Positions 5,377 through 6,328 of a stretch of DNA of 6,328 nucleotides are shown here, in pieces. A program made the position numbers and the translations under genes. Position 1 is the stretch's first letter; every line of letters starts with the position of its first letter. Origin of the DNA: Acidobacteriota bacterium (lineage in GTDB: Bacteria; Acidobacteriota; Thermoanaerobaculia; Multivoradales; JAHEKO01); NCBI GenBank assembly GCA_030610025.1, contig JAUWSP010000170.1, forward strand, positions 1 to 6,328. Reading direction: 5' to 3'. The notes below the pieces were generated by a model. That model was given only the letters and a program-made list of their open reading frames with translations. It did not search any database and was not told the DNA's origin.

Positions 5377-5636
5377 GCTCTCGCTCCTTTTCCTTGTGCC
5401 GGCACTCGCCGTCGACGGGAACCGTCCGAGATCATCTCCAGCCATCCCAGGAGTACTGAGATGCGATCGACATCGTGTCACAGTCGCCGCCGGCACGGCG
5501 TGTTGCGGTGTTTCCGAGACCCAAGACAATACCTTGTGATCCCGCATGAAGAAACCAGGGGTCTCAGCCAAAGAACTGAGCTCCGGTTGAACCTGGAAAC
5601 TGGAGTCCCGATCCAGACAACCAAATCGAGAGCATG
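5377..5636 (-). other. Non-coding leader/promoter region of the barrel-CDF-TMEM175-like cluster
   Basis: The gap of about 316 bp between the sulfatase stop (5693) and the barrel start (5376) holds the terminator at its right end and the Shine-Dalgarno at its left. Because the terminator should stop upstream transcription, the cluster's promoter must lie here, but I find no well-spaced -35/-10 pair. TATTGT at about 5527-5532 on the minus strand is a weak -10 candidate only. Small inverted repeats are present: GAGACCC/GGGTCTC at 5516-5522 and 5559-5565, CTCAG/CTGAG at 5563-5567 and 5576-5580, a CCGTCGACGG palindrome at 5409-5418, and CGCCG/CGGCG at 5485-5489 and 5496-5500. None is strong enough to name. 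Confidence 0.45.
5384..5389 (-). promoter_or_regulatory. Shine-Dalgarno of the barrel protein
   Basis: AAGGAG on the minus strand with a 7-base spacer to ATG 5376. This strong site fixes the start at the signal peptide and argues against the longer open frame that reaches 5799. Confidence 0.75.
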
Positions 5637-5670
5637 AAAAAGACTGGGCGTCCTCGAGGGACGCCCAGTC
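5637..5670 (-). terminator. Intrinsic terminator of the right-hand sulfatase
   Basis: A perfect 12-bp stem (5642-5653 pairing with 5659-5670, arm GACTGGGCGTCC) with a 5-base loop TCGAG. Read leftward it is followed immediately by five T (5641 to 5637). It starts 22 bases after the sulfatase stop codon. The plus-strand side has no T tract, so it should work only for leftward transcription. It cleanly separates the sulfatase from the barrel gene. Confidence 0.92.
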
Positions 5671-5692
5671 ATGAATCCGAGTCCCGTGGGGT

Positions 5693-6328
5693 CTATTGCC
5701 CCGGTGGTACCAGTTGCTCCAGGACCTTGTCGATGGTGAAGGAGGCAGCCTCCTGCCTTGGCGGGTATTCCTTGAAGGTCGCCAGGAACTTGCCCACATA
5801 TTCCGATGCAGGTAACAGCAGGAAGACTCGATCGAGGTACCAGTCCCAATAGGTGTTCGAGGTAATCGTCGCCTTCTCGTAAGGATCGGTTCGCAGATTG
5901 AACAGCCATGGCATCCGAGTGAAGGTGTACGGCTCGCTCCAGATGTTCAAGGTGCCCTCGGCCCGCTGCTGGGCGAACACGACCTTCCAGTTGTCGTAGC
6001 GCAGCCCCGTGAGGTCACCATCGTCGGAGAAGTAGAAGAACTCCTTGCGCGGCCCCTTGTCGGTCTGGCCAGTCAGGAATGGCAGGAAGTTGTAGCCATC
6101 GAGATGCACCTTGAAGTTCTTGTCGCCGGCCTGAAGACCCCCGAGTAGCTCCTCCTTGACGCCCGTGTCACCGACTGCGGCCAACAGGGTCGGCATCCAG
6201 TCCATATGCGACATGATCTCGTTGGAAACCGACCCAGGCTCGATCCTGCCAGGCCAGCGAACCATCGCAGGTACCCTGTAGGCCCCCTCCCATTTGGAGT
6301 TCTTCTCATTGCGGAAGGGCGTCATGGC
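5693..6328 (-). CDS. Arylsulfatase (type I), C-terminal 210+ residues; N-terminus beyond the window
   Basis: C-terminal part of a second secreted sulfatase. The visible part starts in the substrate-side segment with (A)MTPFRNEKNSKWEGAYRVP, which carries the conserved Lys of the active site, then SHMDWMPTLLAAVGD, KVHLDGYNFLPFLTG and the C-terminal subdomain FFYFSDDGDLTGLRYDNWKV and FNLRTDPYEKA. By hand alignment, 53 of 88 residues in the shared stretch match the left sulfatase (its residues 308-395), so the two are diverged paralogues. The Met encoded at 6323-6325 is internal: the frame continues through the window edge, and family members carry the catalytic formylglycine about 230 residues earlier. 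It ends TAG at 5693, followed 22 bp later by a strong terminator. The expected role is sulfate-ester hydrolysis in the periplasm or outside the cell. The maturation motif is not visible here. Confidence 0.93.
   Translation of the reverse strand, partial: AMTPFRNEKNSKWEGAYRVPAMVRWPGRIEPGSVSNEIMSHMDWMPTLLAAVGDTGVKEELLGGLQAGDKNFKVHLDGYNFLPFLTGQTDKGPRKEFFYFSDDGDLTGLRYDNWKVVFAQQRAEGTLNIWSEPYTFTRMPWLFNLRTDPYEKATITSNTYWDWYLDRVFLLLPASEYVGKFLATFKEYPPRQEAASFTIDKVLEQLVPPGQ

Noticed and set aside
5516..5565. GAGACCC/GGGTCTC inverted repeat as a terminator or riboswitch
   Set aside because: The arms are only 7 bp with a 36-base loop and no T tract, and no riboswitch family pattern is recognisable.
5377..5799. 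Upstream extension of the barrel protein frame to a 446-residue product
   Set aside because: The extension has no signal peptide, runs across the perfect terminator and overlaps the sulfatase 3' end. The strong AAGGAG at 5384-5389 and the signal peptide both point to ATG 5376.
6323..6325. ATG near the right edge as the start of the right-hand sulfatase
   Set aside because: The frame is open to the window edge and the Met falls in the middle of the family alignment, so it is internal.
1..6328. tRNA, rRNA, CRISPR array, insertion sequence or transposase
   Set aside because: No such signature was seen on either strand. The only repeats found are the short ones in the two intergenic regions and the sulfatase homology.

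Overview
The window looks like chromosomal DNA from a GC-rich Gram-negative bacterium. Supporting signs are Sec-type signal peptides, an outer-membrane beta-barrel protein, good AAGGAG-type Shine-Dalgarno sites and dense packing. The lineage cannot be fixed from sequence alone. The mix of secreted type I sulfatases with a MetA-pathway/'neuromedin U'-like barrel would suit a soil or marine polysaccharide or sulfate-ester user (Acidobacteriota or a proteobacterial group), but that is inference.

Layout. Almost everything reads leftward (minus strand). Two homologous arylsulfatases sit at the ends and both are cut by the window. The N-terminal 395 codons of one occupy 1-1186, and the C-terminal 210 residues of the other occupy 5693-6328. 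Upstream of the left sulfatase, on the same strand, is a secreted glycine-zipper protein (1284-1910). A rightward toxin-antitoxin pair follows, vapB-like (2048-2314) and vapC-like (2311-2739), overlapping by 4 bp. Convergent to it is a leftward three-gene cluster. It starts with an outer-membrane barrel protein (4459-5376), continues 55 bp later with a cation diffusion facilitator (CDF) transporter (3414-4403), and ends with a TMEM175/DUF1211-like membrane protein (2770-3417) whose start overlaps the CDF stop by 4 bp. A textbook intrinsic terminator (5637-5670) closes the right-hand sulfatase and separates it from this cluster.

How the parts may work together. The sulfatases should be exported and hydrolyse sulfate esters after formylglycine maturation. 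The barrel protein may let small organic substrates or products cross the outer membrane. The CDF and the TMEM175-like protein are translationally coupled and probably handle cations at the inner membrane. The functional link between sulfate-ester breakdown and cation transport is inferred from synteny only.

The most striking non-coding signal is the 137-bp gap between the glycine-zipper gene and vapB. It holds a near-symmetric inverted repeat in which a leftward and a rightward promoter occupy the same roughly 33 bp face to face, each using one arm for its -35 and the other for its -10. Four TGATG half-sites are superimposed with 8/15/8 bp spacing, as expected for a ribbon-helix-helix repressor. 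The rightward -10 lies only 6 bp before the vapB ATG and no Shine-Dalgarno is visible, so the vapBC mRNA is probably leaderless. If correct, VapB would control both its own operon and the glycine-zipper gene.
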